This document shows, in pieces, positions 8,838 to 17,981 of a stretch of DNA of 62,207 nucleotides. The position numbers and the translations under genes were made by a program. Source of the stretch: Candidatus Roseilinea sp. NK_OTU-006 (GTDB lineage: Bacteria; Chloroflexota; Anaerolineae; J036; Brachytrichaceae); NCBI RefSeq assembly GCF_012931985.1, contig NZ_JAAFGM010000019.1, forward strand, positions 1-62,207, given 5' to 3'. Position 1 is the stretch's first letter; the number at the start of each line of letters is the position of its first letter. A model generated the notes under the pieces. It saw only the letters and a program-made list of their open reading frames with translations. It made no database searches and was not told the DNA's origin.

Positions 8838-9827
8838 CTACGCGGCTGCCTCCTCGGCCCGCCGCAAGTCCGACCAGCGCAGGCCCTCGCGCAGCATGAA
8901 GAACACGCCCAGCGATGTCACCGGCAGCCACAGCACCACGTGCAGCGTGAGCACGTAGGCCGCCGCCAGCGAGTCATCCACGCCCAGCGCGCGCGCGCCC
9001 AGCATCCCGCCAGCGTCGAATGTGCCCACGGCGGCGGGTGCGCCGGGGATGATCGTGAAAAGGTTCGACAGACTGTTGATCAGCATCAGGCCGCCGAACG
9101 GTAGCGCGAGGTCGAACGCTTGCGCCACGCTGCCGTATTTCATCGTCTCCAGTAGCCAGATTACAACCGTGCTGAGGAAAACCGCCAACACGTCGCGCGG
9201 GCTGCGCAGGCTCTGCGCGCCTTGGACGAAGCGATGAGTCACGCTCAACAGCGGCGCCTGGAAGCGCCGTGGGGCGAATCGGTTGATGGCGGCCTCGGCC
9301 AGCCGATTGGCGCGCGCCGGCGCCAACGCCATCCAGAAGAACACGGCGCTGGCCAGGGCGAAGAGCGCGATGGCGAAGGTGATCACCTGTCCGGCCCGCG
9401 CACTCACGCTCGGCGCAGATTGCAGGCCGACCAGGGCAAAGCCGATCATCACGATGCCATCCGTCATGCGTTCGATCAGCACCGTGGCCAGGCTGGAGGC
9501 GATGGGCACGCCGGTGTCGCGCCGTAGCACGTAGGCGCGCAGCAGTTCGCCGATTCGCGCCGGATAGATGTTGTTGCCCATGTAGCCGATCACGACGATG
9601 GGAAAGAGCTGGCCTACGCTCAGCGCCTTCAAAGGCCGCAGCAGATACGACCAGCGCCACGTGCGCACGATGACGGTGAGCACGTAGAACCCGACGCCGG
9701 GCAACAGCCACAATGGGTTGGCCTGTTGCACCGCCAGTGCGAACTCCTCGAAGTGGATCCCGCGCAGCGCCAGAAAGAGGAAGACGATGCTGATGCCGAC
9801 GCCGATCCAGGTGAGCCAACGTCGCAT
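8838..9827 (-). CDS. Flippase-like integral membrane protein (LPG synthase TM family)
   Basis: The 329-residue polytopic protein has about eight hydrophobic helices. It carries the family stretch MGNNIYPARIGELLRAYVL, seen in the transmembrane domain of lysylphosphatidylglycerol synthases and related UPF0104 proteins, plus a late IIPGAPAAVGTFDAGGM motif. It lacks the C-terminal aminoacyl-transferase domain of MprF, so it is more likely a lipid or glycolipid translocation protein than a synthase. Its ATG lies one base after the stop of the esterase gene, indicating coupled expression. Confidence 0.8.
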   Translation of the reverse strand: MRRWLTWIGVGISIVFLFLALRGIHFEEFALAVQQANPLWLLPGVGFYVLTVIVRTWRWSYLLRPLKALSVGQLFPIVVIGYMGNNIYPARIGELLRAYVLRRDTGVPIASSLATVLIERMTDGIVMIGFALVGLQSAPSVSARAGQVITFAIALFALASAVFFWMALAPARANRLAEAAINRFAPRRFQAPLLSVTHRFVQGAQSLRSPRDVLAVFLSTVVIWLLETMKYGSVAQAFDLALPFGGLMLINSLSNLFTIIPGAPAAVGTFDAGGMLGARALGVDDSLAAAYVLTLHVVLWLPVTSLGVFFMLREGLRWSDLRRAEEAAA

Positions 9828-9828
9828 G

Positions 9829-11052
9829 TCAGGGGGCGGCGGCTCGGTCGAGCATCTTGGCGCGTGGGACGCGCGGCCACGACGCTGCGTAGAACGCCAG
9901 ATAGTCCGGCACGCGCGATGTCCAGTAGCTGTCCTCGTGGCCGCCTTCGCCGATTTCGGCGTGATACGGCACGCCGGCGGCGTCCAGGTCGTCCATCAGC
10001 TTGCGCATGTCCACCTTCGCCCAGTCGGCGTTGCCGGAGTCCAGCCAAATGCGCAGGTCGCGCAGTGCATCAATCGAGCGCGCCATGCTGAGCATGCTGA
10101 AATTGGGGGGCACACCCACCAGTCGAGTAAACACCGATGGACTGTGGCCGCCGACGGCGCTGAACAGGTCGGGGTGGGCAAATGCGATCTCGATGGACCA
10201 ATAACCGCCGCGCGAGATGCCGCCGATAGCGCGCCCGTCGCGGTCGGCCCATGTGCTGTAGTGCTGATCAATGTAGGGGAGCAGTTCGTTGACCACAAAG
10301 TCGTCGTACGACCCTGGGCCGGTGTTCGTCCAAGAGTATCTGCTGGCTTCGCCGGCGCGCATGTCCGCGCCGGGCATCACGATGATGAACGGCGGCAACA
10401 CGCCCAGGCTCATTTGCAAATCGGCCACGCGCGGCACGCCGTTGTAGAGCCAGCCCCCTTGCTCGAAGGCAGTGCCGTGGATCAGGTAGAGCGTCGGATA
10501 GGCGTAGCGCTCCGGGTCATAGCAGGGCGGCAGGTAAATGTGCACGGTGATCGGCACGACGGTGATGTCGCTGTCCAGCGTCTCGGTGATGATCTGCCCG
10601 GCCGGTTGTGAGCAGGGGGGGGCTGCAAATCCGTCCGATAGCAGCGCAATCTCGGCGCGCGGCGGCGCGCTGCGCGCATCCGGCGTGGCCGTGGGCGGAG
10701 GGGGCGCCGTGGGCCGAGCGCGCGTGGGCATGAGGGGGCGGGCCGCCGACTCCAACCACTCGCGCCGAGGCTGAGGAATAACGGATGACGTGCCGACGCT
10801 GGCCTCGAGCGCCGATGTGAGGCTTGCTGACGCATGGCCGACCAGGGGCTGCATCGGGGTCGGTTGGACATAGATGACCTGTATGATGCCGGGGTCGCTG
10901 GCGGATGCCTCGCGCGAGGCCAAGGCATAGATTGCAAGGAATGCAGCTCCGACGATCAGCGCAATGACCAGCAGCGCAGGGCCTAGAGGCACCTTGCCCC
11001 TGGCGCGCGCAGGCGCGTTGATCGGGTCTGGTGAGTTGCTCCGGGCGTACAT
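9829..11052 (-). CDS. Membrane-anchored esterase (esterase D/Fes-like alpha/beta hydrolase)
   Basis: The 407-residue protein has an N-terminal transmembrane anchor (about residues 21-44) and a proline-, alanine- and threonine-rich spacer to about residue 135. The putative esterase domain carries the nucleophile elbow GISRGG with Ser280 and the late GGHEDSYW His region. PTLYLIHG marks the oxyanion strand. The family hydrolyses acyl esters or siderophore and mycolyl esters; the substrate here cannot be read. It should act outside the membrane. It lies between lipA and the flippase-like gene, with which it forms an operon. Confidence 0.82.
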   Translation of the reverse strand: MYARSNSPDPINAPARARGKVPLGPALLVIALIVGAAFLAIYALASREASASDPGIIQVIYVQPTPMQPLVGHASASLTSALEASVGTSSVIPQPRREWLESAARPLMPTRARPTAPPPPTATPDARSAPPRAEIALLSDGFAAPPCSQPAGQIITETLDSDITVVPITVHIYLPPCYDPERYAYPTLYLIHGTAFEQGGWLYNGVPRVADLQMSLGVLPPFIIVMPGADMRAGEASRYSWTNTGPGSYDDFVVNELLPYIDQHYSTWADRDGRAIGGISRGGYWSIEIAFAHPDLFSAVGGHSPSVFTRLVGVPPNFSMLSMARSIDALRDLRIWLDSGNADWAKVDMRKLMDDLDAAGVPYHAEIGEGGHEDSYWTSRVPDYLAFYAASWPRVPRAKMLDRAAAP

Positions 11053-11111
11053 GATTCGTGTCGGTCAACGGACGTGAATGTGTTCGACGCTTGTCCGGTG
11101 GCGCCGCTGGA

Positions 11112-12068
11112 TCAGGCGGCGGGTGTTGCCTGGGCGTAACGCCAGCGCCTGGAGAGCGCGCGAGCCTGGAACTCGGCACGGAACGAGCTGCGCACCAGCG
11201 GCCCGCTCTCGACCCATTTGAACCCCATCTCGTAGCCGATGCGCCGGAATTCGGCGAACTCCTGCGGTGTGTAGTAGCGCTCGATGGGCAGGTGGCGCTT
11301 GCTCGGCTGTAGATACTGGCCGAGCGTCAGGATGTCCACGTCAATGGCGCGCAGGTCGCGCATCACATCCAGCACTTCATCCGGCGTCTCGCCCAGGCCG
11401 AGCATGATGCCGGTCTTGGTGACCGCGTCGGGTTGGATCGCCTTGGCGTTGCGCAGCGTCTCCAGCGCCCACTCGTAGCGATCCTGCGGCTGCACCTTCT
11501 TGAACAGGCGCGGCACCGTCTCGACGTTGTGGTTGAGGATGTCCGGCTCCTCGCGCATGACGATTTCGAGCGCAGCGCGGTTGCCCTTGAAGTCGGGGAT
11601 GAGCACCTCGACCGTGCAGCCCGGCTGCAGCTCGCGCACCTTGCGGATCGTCAGGGCGAAGATCGGCGCGCCGCCGTCCCGGCGTTCATCGCGGTTCACC
11701 GATGTGATCACGACGTGTTTGAGGTCCATGGCTTTGACGGCTTGTGCCACGCGCAGCGGCTCGGCCCAGTCCAGCGGGCTGGGCATGCCGGTCTTCACAT
11801 CGCAAAAACCACATGAGCGGGTGCACACGTCGCCCATGATCAGAAAGGTGGCCGTGCCGCGCCCCCAGCACTCGGCGATGTTCGGGCAATTGGCCTCCTC
11901 GCAGATGGTGTGCAGCGATTTGCTGCGCATCAACCGCTTGAGGTTGTGGTAAGTCTCGCCGGATGGCATGCGCACTTTCAACCACTCCGGCCGACGCGTC
12001 GGCGCTGGGCGCGTGTCGGTCGCCAGAGGTATGTCCGCCGTTGGGATCGCGTCTGGGGCAAGCGTCAT
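11112..12068 (-). CDS. lipA: Lipoyl synthase
   Basis: Radical-SAM enzyme that inserts two sulfurs into octanoyl groups on lipoyl domains of 2-oxoacid dehydrogenases and GcvH. It has the LipA-specific auxiliary cluster motif [12 protein letters not shown] (C-X4-C-X5-C) near residue 56 and the radical-[11 protein letters not shown] (C-X3-C-X2-C) just after. The conserved RSSFRAE is near the C-terminus. At 318 residues the length is normal. A minus-strand TACAAT at 12079-12084 ends 10 bp before the ATG, hinting at a very short leader. The esterase gene follows after 59 bp. No lipB is in view. Confidence 0.95.
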   Translation of the reverse strand: MTLAPDAIPTADIPLATDTRPAPTRRPEWLKVRMPSGETYHNLKRLMRSKSLHTICEEANCPNIAECWGRGTATFLIMGDVCTRSCGFCDVKTGMPSPLDWAEPLRVAQAVKAMDLKHVVITSVNRDERRDGGAPIFALTIRKVRELQPGCTVEVLIPDFKGNRAALEIVMREEPDILNHNVETVPRLFKKVQPQDRYEWALETLRNAKAIQPDAVTKTGIMLGLGETPDEVLDVMRDLRAIDVDILTLGQYLQPSKRHLPIERYYTPQEFAEFRRIGYEMGFKWVESGPLVRSSFRAEFQARALSRRWRYAQATPAA

Positions 12069-12182
12069 GATGGCGAAGATTGTAGCAGAATGGCTGCCCC
12101 AGCGTGCGGCGTTGACCGTGGGTGCGCGCCGACCGCCTGTGCCTTGGGCGTCGAGAAGTGCTGGGCAATGACGACGCCGTCG

Positions 12183-12827
12183 TTAGGGCGCGCACCGGCG
12201 CAACACGACGCGCGCCGGCCCGGCGTCGCCGCCTGCGATCTTCAGCGGCAGCGCCAGCAGCTCATACTCGCCGTCTGGCACACCCTGCAGGCGCAAGTTC
12301 TCGATGATGATGATGCCATGTCGCAAGAAAGCACGGTGTGCCGGCAAGGCCCGACTTGCCGCCGGATCCACCGATGGCGCGTCGGTGCCGATCAGCCGCA
12401 GGCCGTTCGCGCCAAGCCAGTCGGCCGCCTGCGGATCGACGTGGGCGAAGGTGTCATCCCAGACGTCGTCCGGGATGTGGCTGGCGCGGGTGCGGATGAG
12501 CAGGCGCGGCGCAGCGCGTATGGCGTGGAGCAGATCGCCAATGACGTTTTGCAGGTCGGCGATGGTGATTGCGTCGGCGGCTTCCAGCGTGACCACGCGG
12601 GCTGGTCCGATCAGCACATCCAGCGGCACAGCGTCTATGCCCGCGCCGTCGTCGCTGTAGTGGCGCGGCGCGTCCACGTGCGTGCCGGCGTGCGCGCTCA
12701 TCGTGATGGCCGTGACGTTGCATGAGTCGCCGGCGCGCCTCTGCAGCGTGGGGGTGATGGACACCGGTGTATCGCCGGGGAAGACGGCCGAGCGCGGCGT
12801 AAGGGTGCGGGTGATGTCGTATAGCAT
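12183..12827 (-). CDS. Cyclase family protein (kynurenine formamidase-like)
   Basis: A 214-residue metal-dependent hydrolase of the KynB/polyketide-cyclase type. The family motif H-x-G-T-H-x-D-x-P-x-H is present as HAGTHVDAPRH near residue 50, and GTDAPSVDP lies near 150. Bacterial KynB enzymes open N-formylkynurenine and are about 210 residues long, but related proteins act on other amides or lactones, and no tryptophan-degradation genes are nearby. The ATG at 12825-12827 is chosen; the frame extends further upstream, but that part is arginine- and cysteine-rich and unlike the family. Confidence 0.8.
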   Translation of the reverse strand: MLYDITRTLTPRSAVFPGDTPVSITPTLQRRAGDSCNVTAITMSAHAGTHVDAPRHYSDDGAGIDAVPLDVLIGPARVVTLEAADAITIADLQNVIGDLLHAIRAAPRLLIRTRASHIPDDVWDDTFAHVDPQAADWLGANGLRLIGTDAPSVDPAASRALPAHRAFLRHGIIIIENLRLQGVPDGEYELLALPLKIAGGDAGPARVVLRRCAP

Positions 12828-12867
12828 TGCGCGGGTGAGATGCGCCAACGATGCGGCGGCGAATGCG

Positions 12868-14223
12868 TCAGGTTTTGCCTGTTGCGTCGCGCGTTCCTGC
12901 TTGGAGCCGACGCTGCAGGTCGTCAAAGTCGCGGATGGCGGCAATCTCGCGCAGAAAAGCGCCGAGCGAGGGGCTGCGCCGACGCAGCTCCTGCACCGCC
13001 GGGCCGATGGGATCCTTCCCGGCGGCAGGCGAGCCGCCCGGATCGGCGTTGTATGCGCCGTGAAAGGCAAAATAGGCTTGATTCAGCTTGCGGATCAAAT
13101 AGCCGTTTTGCACGAACAGGATGCGGCGCTGCTCCATGTAGGCTTCGGCTTCTTCAACCCGGCCCTGCGCCAGAAGCTCGTCCACGCGCTCGCGCGTCCG
13201 GCGCATCTCGGCGCGAAAGTCGAACTTGTGGTTAGTATCGCTCGCCGCGCTGGCTTGTGTGTCGCTGGCCAGCGCCGCGCTCAGCTCCGGATAGTAACGC
13301 TGTGCCACCCGTTCGCGAATTTCGCGCTCCACGATCACGGCGGCGGTTTCGTTGATGGTGCGCGCCTCTGCGCTAGAGAAAAAGTTCAGGCCGACCGGGC
13401 TGAGTGTGAAGATCAGGTAATTGTGCACCCACTCGTGGGCGATGACGCCGATCACCCAGTGGAGCGCTGACGTCTCCGGCAGCATGGTCGGGTAAGCGCC
13501 CAGCCCGCCGATGGGCGTGACTAACGACGACACGTCGAACCGGCGATCCACTGCTTCCTCCAGGCGCGCCTTCTCTTCCAGCGTTAAACCGGCAGCGAGT
13601 TCGCGTGAGGCGATGCGCTCGATCTTGTCTCGGCGTGAAATGACCAGCAGGTCAGGCAGCTCGGTAAAGCGGAAGCGCAGCGGCGGCATCACCTGGCCGG
13701 CGACGGCGAAGCCTTCCTCGCGCAGCACGCTCTGCACCTGGTCTTGCAGGATCGCCTCGACGATGGCTTGTCGGACGTTTAGCCTGGCGCGCAGGGCGTC
13801 GCGTTGGGCGCGCAGCCCCGCGCTGGCCGCAGCAGCGTCCCCCACTTTGAGGTCGCTGTAGATTGCTTCGATCTGGCCAACCAAACGCTTGAACTCAGCT
13901 ACGTCGTGCATGTAGTCCTGCACGAAAGCGGCCTGCTCCGCGTCGCTCATGCCCTCATGTGTCGGGATCAACTCGTAGCTGAGCTTGGCTGCCATCGCTT
14001 CGATCCACCAACCCGCTAGGTCGAAGTGTTTGCCGGCCAGTATGCGATCGAGATGCGCCTCGCGGTCGCCATAAGGCGGCGCCTCGAACCGCAGCAGAGC
14101 GAGCAGCAGGCCGGCCGCCACCATCACACCGGAGGCGCGTCGTAGCTTTGTGCGGATTGCGCGCTGGCTTGTGGAGCTTGCTATCCACAAATCTTTCACA
14201 ACGCGTCCACAGGCGACGAACAT
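12868..14223 (-). CDS. Membrane-anchored HEXXH putative metalloprotease
   Basis: A 451-residue protein of unrecognised family. It has an N-terminal hydrophobic helix (about residues 31-45, ASGVMVAAGLLLALL) after a basic stretch. Long charged helices follow, and the zinc-binding motif AHEWVHNYL lies near residue 265, with a possible third ligand in INETAAVIVEREI about 25 residues later. That spacing matches gluzincin-type peptidases, so membrane-bound peptidase activity is a reasonable inference without a known substrate. The C-terminal third is helical and charged. It ends 40 bp before the cyclase gene and begins next to a DnaA-box-like cluster. Confidence 0.68.
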   Translation of the reverse strand: MFVACGRVVKDLWIASSTSQRAIRTKLRRASGVMVAAGLLLALLRFEAPPYGDREAHLDRILAGKHFDLAGWWIEAMAAKLSYELIPTHEGMSDAEQAAFVQDYMHDVAEFKRLVGQIEAIYSDLKVGDAAAASAGLRAQRDALRARLNVRQAIVEAILQDQVQSVLREEGFAVAGQVMPPLRFRFTELPDLLVISRRDKIERIASRELAAGLTLEEKARLEEAVDRRFDVSSLVTPIGGLGAYPTMLPETSALHWVIGVIAHEWVHNYLIFTLSPVGLNFFSSAEARTINETAAVIVEREIRERVAQRYYPELSAALASDTQASAASDTNHKFDFRAEMRRTRERVDELLAQGRVEEAEAYMEQRRILFVQNGYLIRKLNQAYFAFHGAYNADPGGSPAAGKDPIGPAVQELRRRSPSLGAFLREIAAIRDFDDLQRRLQAGTRDATGKT

Positions 14224-14460
14224 GACTACTGGCTACATGTGGGTCTTAGATGTAGGTCATACCCTATAATTCGGGATCCACTTCGTGTCGGTCAAAATTA
14301 TCTCCATATTTAAGAAGAGTAAACAATCGTCGCAAGCGGGCCAAAATGTGGACAACTCCCAGACGCGCTGGGGATAAGTGAAAGTGTTTGGGGATAAATC
14401 GAACTTGCTGCGTTTTCACAATGCACTTAGATTTTGCATTGAAGTCGTTATTATTATCTA
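14181..14460. other. DnaA-box-like cluster with AT-rich stretch
   Basis: Four near-consensus DnaA boxes are visible: TATCCACAA at 14182-14190 (+), TTGTCCACA at 14347-14355 (-), and TTATCCCCA at 14370-14378 and 14389-14397 (both -). An AT-rich run lies at about 14417-14465. The intergenic part is 14224-14467. The boxes resemble a replication origin, but no dnaA, dnaN or rpmH is beside it; gyrA is 4.4 kb away. The first box lies inside the preceding gene. Confidence 0.35.
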
Positions 14461-14467
14461 AGCGAAC

Positions 14468-15463
14468 TTAGAACGCCAAACTGTTATGATGGTTGCCGTA
14501 TACGCCGCTCAGTGCGTCCTCTATGCGTGCCGGCGGCGCAGATCGTGCAAAGGCTACGGCCTCCTCGATGAGCGCCAGCACCTGGCCTTCCACTGCTTCG
14601 ATCTGCTCCTCGTTGATCCCGCGTTCAACGAGTATGCGACGAAAGCGCGGAATGGGGTCGCGCGCTTGCCAGCGTTCGACCTCCTCGCGTGAGCGGTAGA
14701 CCTGCGGGTCGCCCTCGTAGTGGCCGCGATAGCGATAGGTGACGCCCTCGATAAACGATGGGCCGTCCCCACGCCGCGCGCGTTCGACTGCTTGCTGCGT
14801 GGCCTCATACACGGCCAACACATCGTTGCCGTCCACCGTGACGCCGGGCATGGCGTAGCTCTCGGCGCGCTTGCTGAGCTGGGTGACCGGGGCTTGTTTG
14901 TGCTGGGGGGTGCCTTCGCCATATTGGTTGTTCTCGCAAAAAAATACCACGGGCAGTCGCCACAGGCCGGCCAGGTTGAGCGCTTCGTGGAACGCGCCCT
15001 CGTTGGTCGCACCGTCGCCGAAGAATGCCAGGGCGACGCGCAGCCCCGCGCCGGTGGATGCGGCCTGCATCTTGAAGGCCAGCGCCGCGCCGACGGCCAT
15101 GGGGATGCCGCCGGCGACGATGCCGTTCGCGCCCAAGATGCCGAGGTCGAAGTCGGTCATGTGCAACGAGCCGCCTTTGCCGCGGCAATAGCCGGCCTCG
15201 CGCGCGGCCAGCTCGGCCATCATGTAGCGCACGTCGCCCCCCTTTGCGATCAAGTGGCCATGGCCGCGATGCGTGCTGGTGATCACATCGTCGCGGTTCA
15301 ACGCTGCGCATGCGCCGACAGCGCACGCCTCCTCGCCGATGTAGGGGTGGATGAAGCCAGGAATCAATCCCTGGCGTCGCTCGTCAATCGCGCGCAGCTC
15401 GAACTGGCGGATCAACACGAGCTGGCGATACCACTCAAGCAAACGATCCGTGGATAGGGTCAC
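14468..15463 (-). CDS. pdhA: Pyruvate (2-oxoacid) dehydrogenase E1 component, alpha subunit
   Basis: Thiamine-diphosphate-dependent decarboxylase subunit of a 2-oxoacid dehydrogenase complex. The TPP and Mg site is clear as GDGATNEGAFHEALNLAG followed by FFCENN. The phosphorylation-loop-type YRYRGHYEGD is also present. 331 residues is typical for the alpha chain of heterotetrameric E1. No beta subunit, E2 or E3 gene is next to it, which is unusual; acetoin dehydrogenase alpha is an alternative. The start is a GTG at 15461-15463, with TATAAT just upstream, so the mRNA may begin at the start codon. Confidence 0.88.
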   Translation of the reverse strand: MTLSTDRLLEWYRQLVLIRQFELRAIDERRQGLIPGFIHPYIGEEACAVGACAALNRDDVITSTHRGHGHLIAKGGDVRYMMAELAAREAGYCRGKGGSLHMTDFDLGILGANGIVAGGIPMAVGAALAFKMQAASTGAGLRVALAFFGDGATNEGAFHEALNLAGLWRLPVVFFCENNQYGEGTPQHKQAPVTQLSKRAESYAMPGVTVDGNDVLAVYEATQQAVERARRGDGPSFIEGVTYRYRGHYEGDPQVYRSREEVERWQARDPIPRFRRILVERGINEEQIEAVEGQVLALIEEAVAFARSAPPARIEDALSGVYGNHHNSLAF

Positions 15464-15469
15464 AAACCG

Positions 15470-15475
15470 ATTATA
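15470..15475 (-). promoter_or_regulatory. -10 box abutting the pdhA start
   Basis: A perfect TATAAT on the minus strand ends six bases before the GTG of pdhA, so a normal start point would fall on the start codon. No convincing -35 box is seen. Confidence 0.45.
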
Positions 15476-15567
15476 AAGTTACGGCCGCATCGAGCCGCGT
15501 TCGGCGCTTCAATAGGCCGGCGCGCCATGGCGCAAGGACGAATGCAGTTGCTAAGATTAAGATATCT

Positions 15568-16701
15568 GTGGTGTCGCGCGTCTCCGACTGCAAGCCCTGC
15601 TCAGTCCTCGTGGACTGCCGTCTGATGTATTACCGCAAGGCGGGCGTGTCGTACTACGCGCAGCGGCTGGTGCGCGCCCTGGCCGAGTTGCGCGCGCCGT
15701 GGTTCACGTTGCGCATTTTGCTGGATCGGCGCGACGCCGATACCGGCTGGGTGCCCCCGAACGTCGGCATCGTCCGAGCGGTCACGCCGGCGCATCACCG
15801 CTACGAACATCTGACTTTGCCCATCGAACTGGCCTGCTTGGGGCTGCGCCGCGCGCCGTGCACCGTGCTTCATTCCCCAGACTTCATCACCTGCCGAGGG
15901 CGATTCCGCAAAGTGATCACCATTCATGACCTGTATTTCATGGAACATCCGGAGGCGATGAGCGCCGATGGCGCGCGCTATTACAGCCGCATCCGTTGGT
16001 CGGCGTCGGCAGCCGATCGCATCATCGCTGTGTCGCGCTTCACGCGCCAGGACATCCTGCGCCTGATTCCGGAAGCCGCGTCCGAGAAAGTCATCGTGGT
16101 GTACGAAGCCGCCGGCCGAGCACCGAAGGTCGAGTCCGGCGCGGTGGCGCATGCTGCGCCTCCGATGCGCGATGTTCGATTTATCCTCTTTGTGGGCACG
16201 TTGGAGCCTCGCAAGAACTTAAGCACGCTGCTGCGCGCGCTGGCGCGCTTGCCAAGCGAGGTGCGCCTCGTCATCGTGGGCGCGCCGGGGTGGCGCGATG
16301 AGGCGCTGGGCGATGCGGCCCGCGAGCTGGGCGTGGCCGAGCGCATTGAGTTTGTGGGGTGGGTGAGCGAGGACAAATTGGGCGCCTTGTATCGCCAGGC
16401 GCGGCTGCTGGTGATGCCGTCGCACTCGGAGGGTTTCGGCTTGCCGGTGCTCGAGGCGATGTCGTGCGGCACGCCGGTGGTGTGCAGCAACGCCGGCGCT
16501 TTGCCCGAGATCGTCGCCGATGCTGCGCTGCTCCACAGCCCGACGGACGATGCTGAACTCGCCCGTCATATACTCGCCTTGTGGGCCGACGACGCCTTGC
16601 ATGCCGAGTATGCGCGTCGCGGCTTGGCCCGCGCGCGGGACTTCTCCTGGGCGCGCGCCGCCCAAGAAACGCTTGAGGTCTACCGTGCGGCGCTCGGCTG
16701 A
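15568..16701 (+). CDS. Family 4 glycosyltransferase
   Basis: A 377-residue GT-B enzyme that transfers a sugar from a nucleotide-sugar to a lipid or polysaccharide acceptor. The N-terminal acceptor domain begins VLVDCRLMYYRKAGVSYYA. The donor domain shows VGTLEPRKNL near residue 210 and the retaining-GT motif EGFGLPVLEAMSCGTPVV near 290. It starts with GTG. The layout resembles mannosyl- and rhamnosyltransferases; the sugar cannot be told. A second glycosyltransferase follows after 53 bp on the same strand. Confidence 0.85.
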   Translation: MVSRVSDCKPCSVLVDCRLMYYRKAGVSYYAQRLVRALAELRAPWFTLRILLDRRDADTGWVPPNVGIVRAVTPAHHRYEHLTLPIELACLGLRRAPCTVLHSPDFITCRGRFRKVITIHDLYFMEHPEAMSADGARYYSRIRWSASAADRIIAVSRFTRQDILRLIPEAASEKVIVVYEAAGRAPKVESGAVAHAAPPMRDVRFILFVGTLEPRKNLSTLLRALARLPSEVRLVIVGAPGWRDEALGDAARELGVAERIEFVGWVSEDKLGALYRQARLLVMPSHSEGFGLPVLEAMSCGTPVVCSNAGALPEIVADAALLHSPTDDAELARHILALWADDALHAEYARRGLARARDFSWARAAQETLEVYRAALG

Positions 16702-16754
16702 TCTGATTGGCCGATGACGGCTTGCGGGTCGTGGCCCGTAAACTTCAAACTCCC

Positions 16755-17981
16755 ATGCGCCTGCTTTTTCTCACGCCGCAGTTGCCGTATCCACCTCAGC
16801 AAGGGACCGCGCTGCGCAATTGGGGGCTGATCTCACATCTGGCAGCCCGACATGAGATTTGGCTTCTTTCGTTCGACGAACGGCGCGAGGATGCGCGCGG
16901 TGAGCTGCCTGCGCCGTTGCGTCAAGCGTGCCAGCGTGTGGTCATTGCGCCGGCGCCTGCGCGCGCGCTGGGCGACCGCCTGCGCGCGCTGGCGGCCTCC
17001 ACGCTGCCCGACATGGCGTGGCGCCTGTGGTCGCCGACGTTCGAGCGGATGCTCCATGCGCACCTGTGCGGTCATCGCTTCGACGTTGTGCAATTCGAAG
17101 GGATCGAGCTGGCGCGCTATATGATCGGCGCTGCGCGACGGCCTCACAGCGCGCGTTTCGTCTTTGATGCGCACAATGCAGAGTATGTGTTGCAAAAGCG
17201 CACCTTCCAGGCCGATGTGCGCCGCCTCAAGCGCTGGCATGGTGCGGGCTATTCGTTTGTGCAATGGCAGCGGCTGCGCGCGTTTGAGCGACGGACGCTG
17301 CGCGTCGCCGACGCTGTATTGTGCGTCTCGCCCGAGGACGCGACAGCGTTACAACGCCTCGAACCGTCCATCCGCCCCGCCGTGATCTACAACGGCATTG
17401 ACGTCGCCCACTACGCGAATTTCGACTGCCCCGCGCCTGCTCCTCGCGCGCCGACCCTCGTCTTTACCGGCAAGATGGACTTTCGGCCTAATGTGGACGG
17501 CGTGTTATGGTTTGCTCAGCGCGTGTGGCCGATGGTCAAGCAGGCCCATCCCGGCGTGCGCTTGTGCATCGTCGGCCAAAAGCCCAGCCCACGCCTTGAC
17601 CCCTTGCGCGCCGATCCCGACATCGCGCTCACGGGCCAGGTGGACGATGTGCGCTTCTACATTGCGCAGGCCGACGTTTACATCGCGCCGTTGCTGGCTG
17701 GCGGCGGCACGCGCTTCAAGTTGCTCGAAGCGATGGCCATGCGCCGCGCCATCGTCAGCACATCACTCGGCTGCGAGGGCTTCCCGGTGACGTCGGGGCG
17801 CGAGATGATCGTGGCCGACCGACCGGAGGAATTTGCCGGCGCCTTGACCGAGCTGCTGCGCAGCCCGTCGCGTCGCGTTGCCCTTGGCGAAAGCGCCTAT
17901 CGCTTCGTCTCGGCGACCTACGACTGGCGGGCGATTGTGCCCCGATTGGAGCAGGTCTACGAGCGGCTCACTGCCCATTAG
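16755..17981 (+). CDS. Glycosyltransferase (PEP-CTERM/TuaH-like type)
   Basis: A 408-residue GT-B glycosyltransferase. The start at 16755 gives the characteristic opening MRLLFLTPQLPYPPQQGT; an upstream in-frame start adds only a poor tail. The donor domain has VFTGKMDFRPNVDGVLWF near residue 250 and GGGTRFKLLEAMAM near 320. Family members act in exopolysaccharide or cell-surface glycan synthesis. Its last 14 bp overlap the convergent SRPBCC gene. Acceptor and sugar unknown. Confidence 0.83.
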   Translation: MRLLFLTPQLPYPPQQGTALRNWGLISHLAARHEIWLLSFDERREDARGELPAPLRQACQRVVIAPAPARALGDRLRALAASTLPDMAWRLWSPTFERMLHAHLCGHRFDVVQFEGIELARYMIGAARRPHSARFVFDAHNAEYVLQKRTFQADVRRLKRWHGAGYSFVQWQRLRAFERRTLRVADAVLCVSPEDATALQRLEPSIRPAVIYNGIDVAHYANFDCPAPAPRAPTLVFTGKMDFRPNVDGVLWFAQRVWPMVKQAHPGVRLCIVGQKPSPRLDPLRADPDIALTGQVDDVRFYIAQADVYIAPLLAGGGTRFKLLEAMAMRRAIVSTSLGCEGFPVTSGREMIVADRPEEFAGALTELLRSPSRRVALGESAYRFVSATYDWRAIVPRLEQVYERLTAH

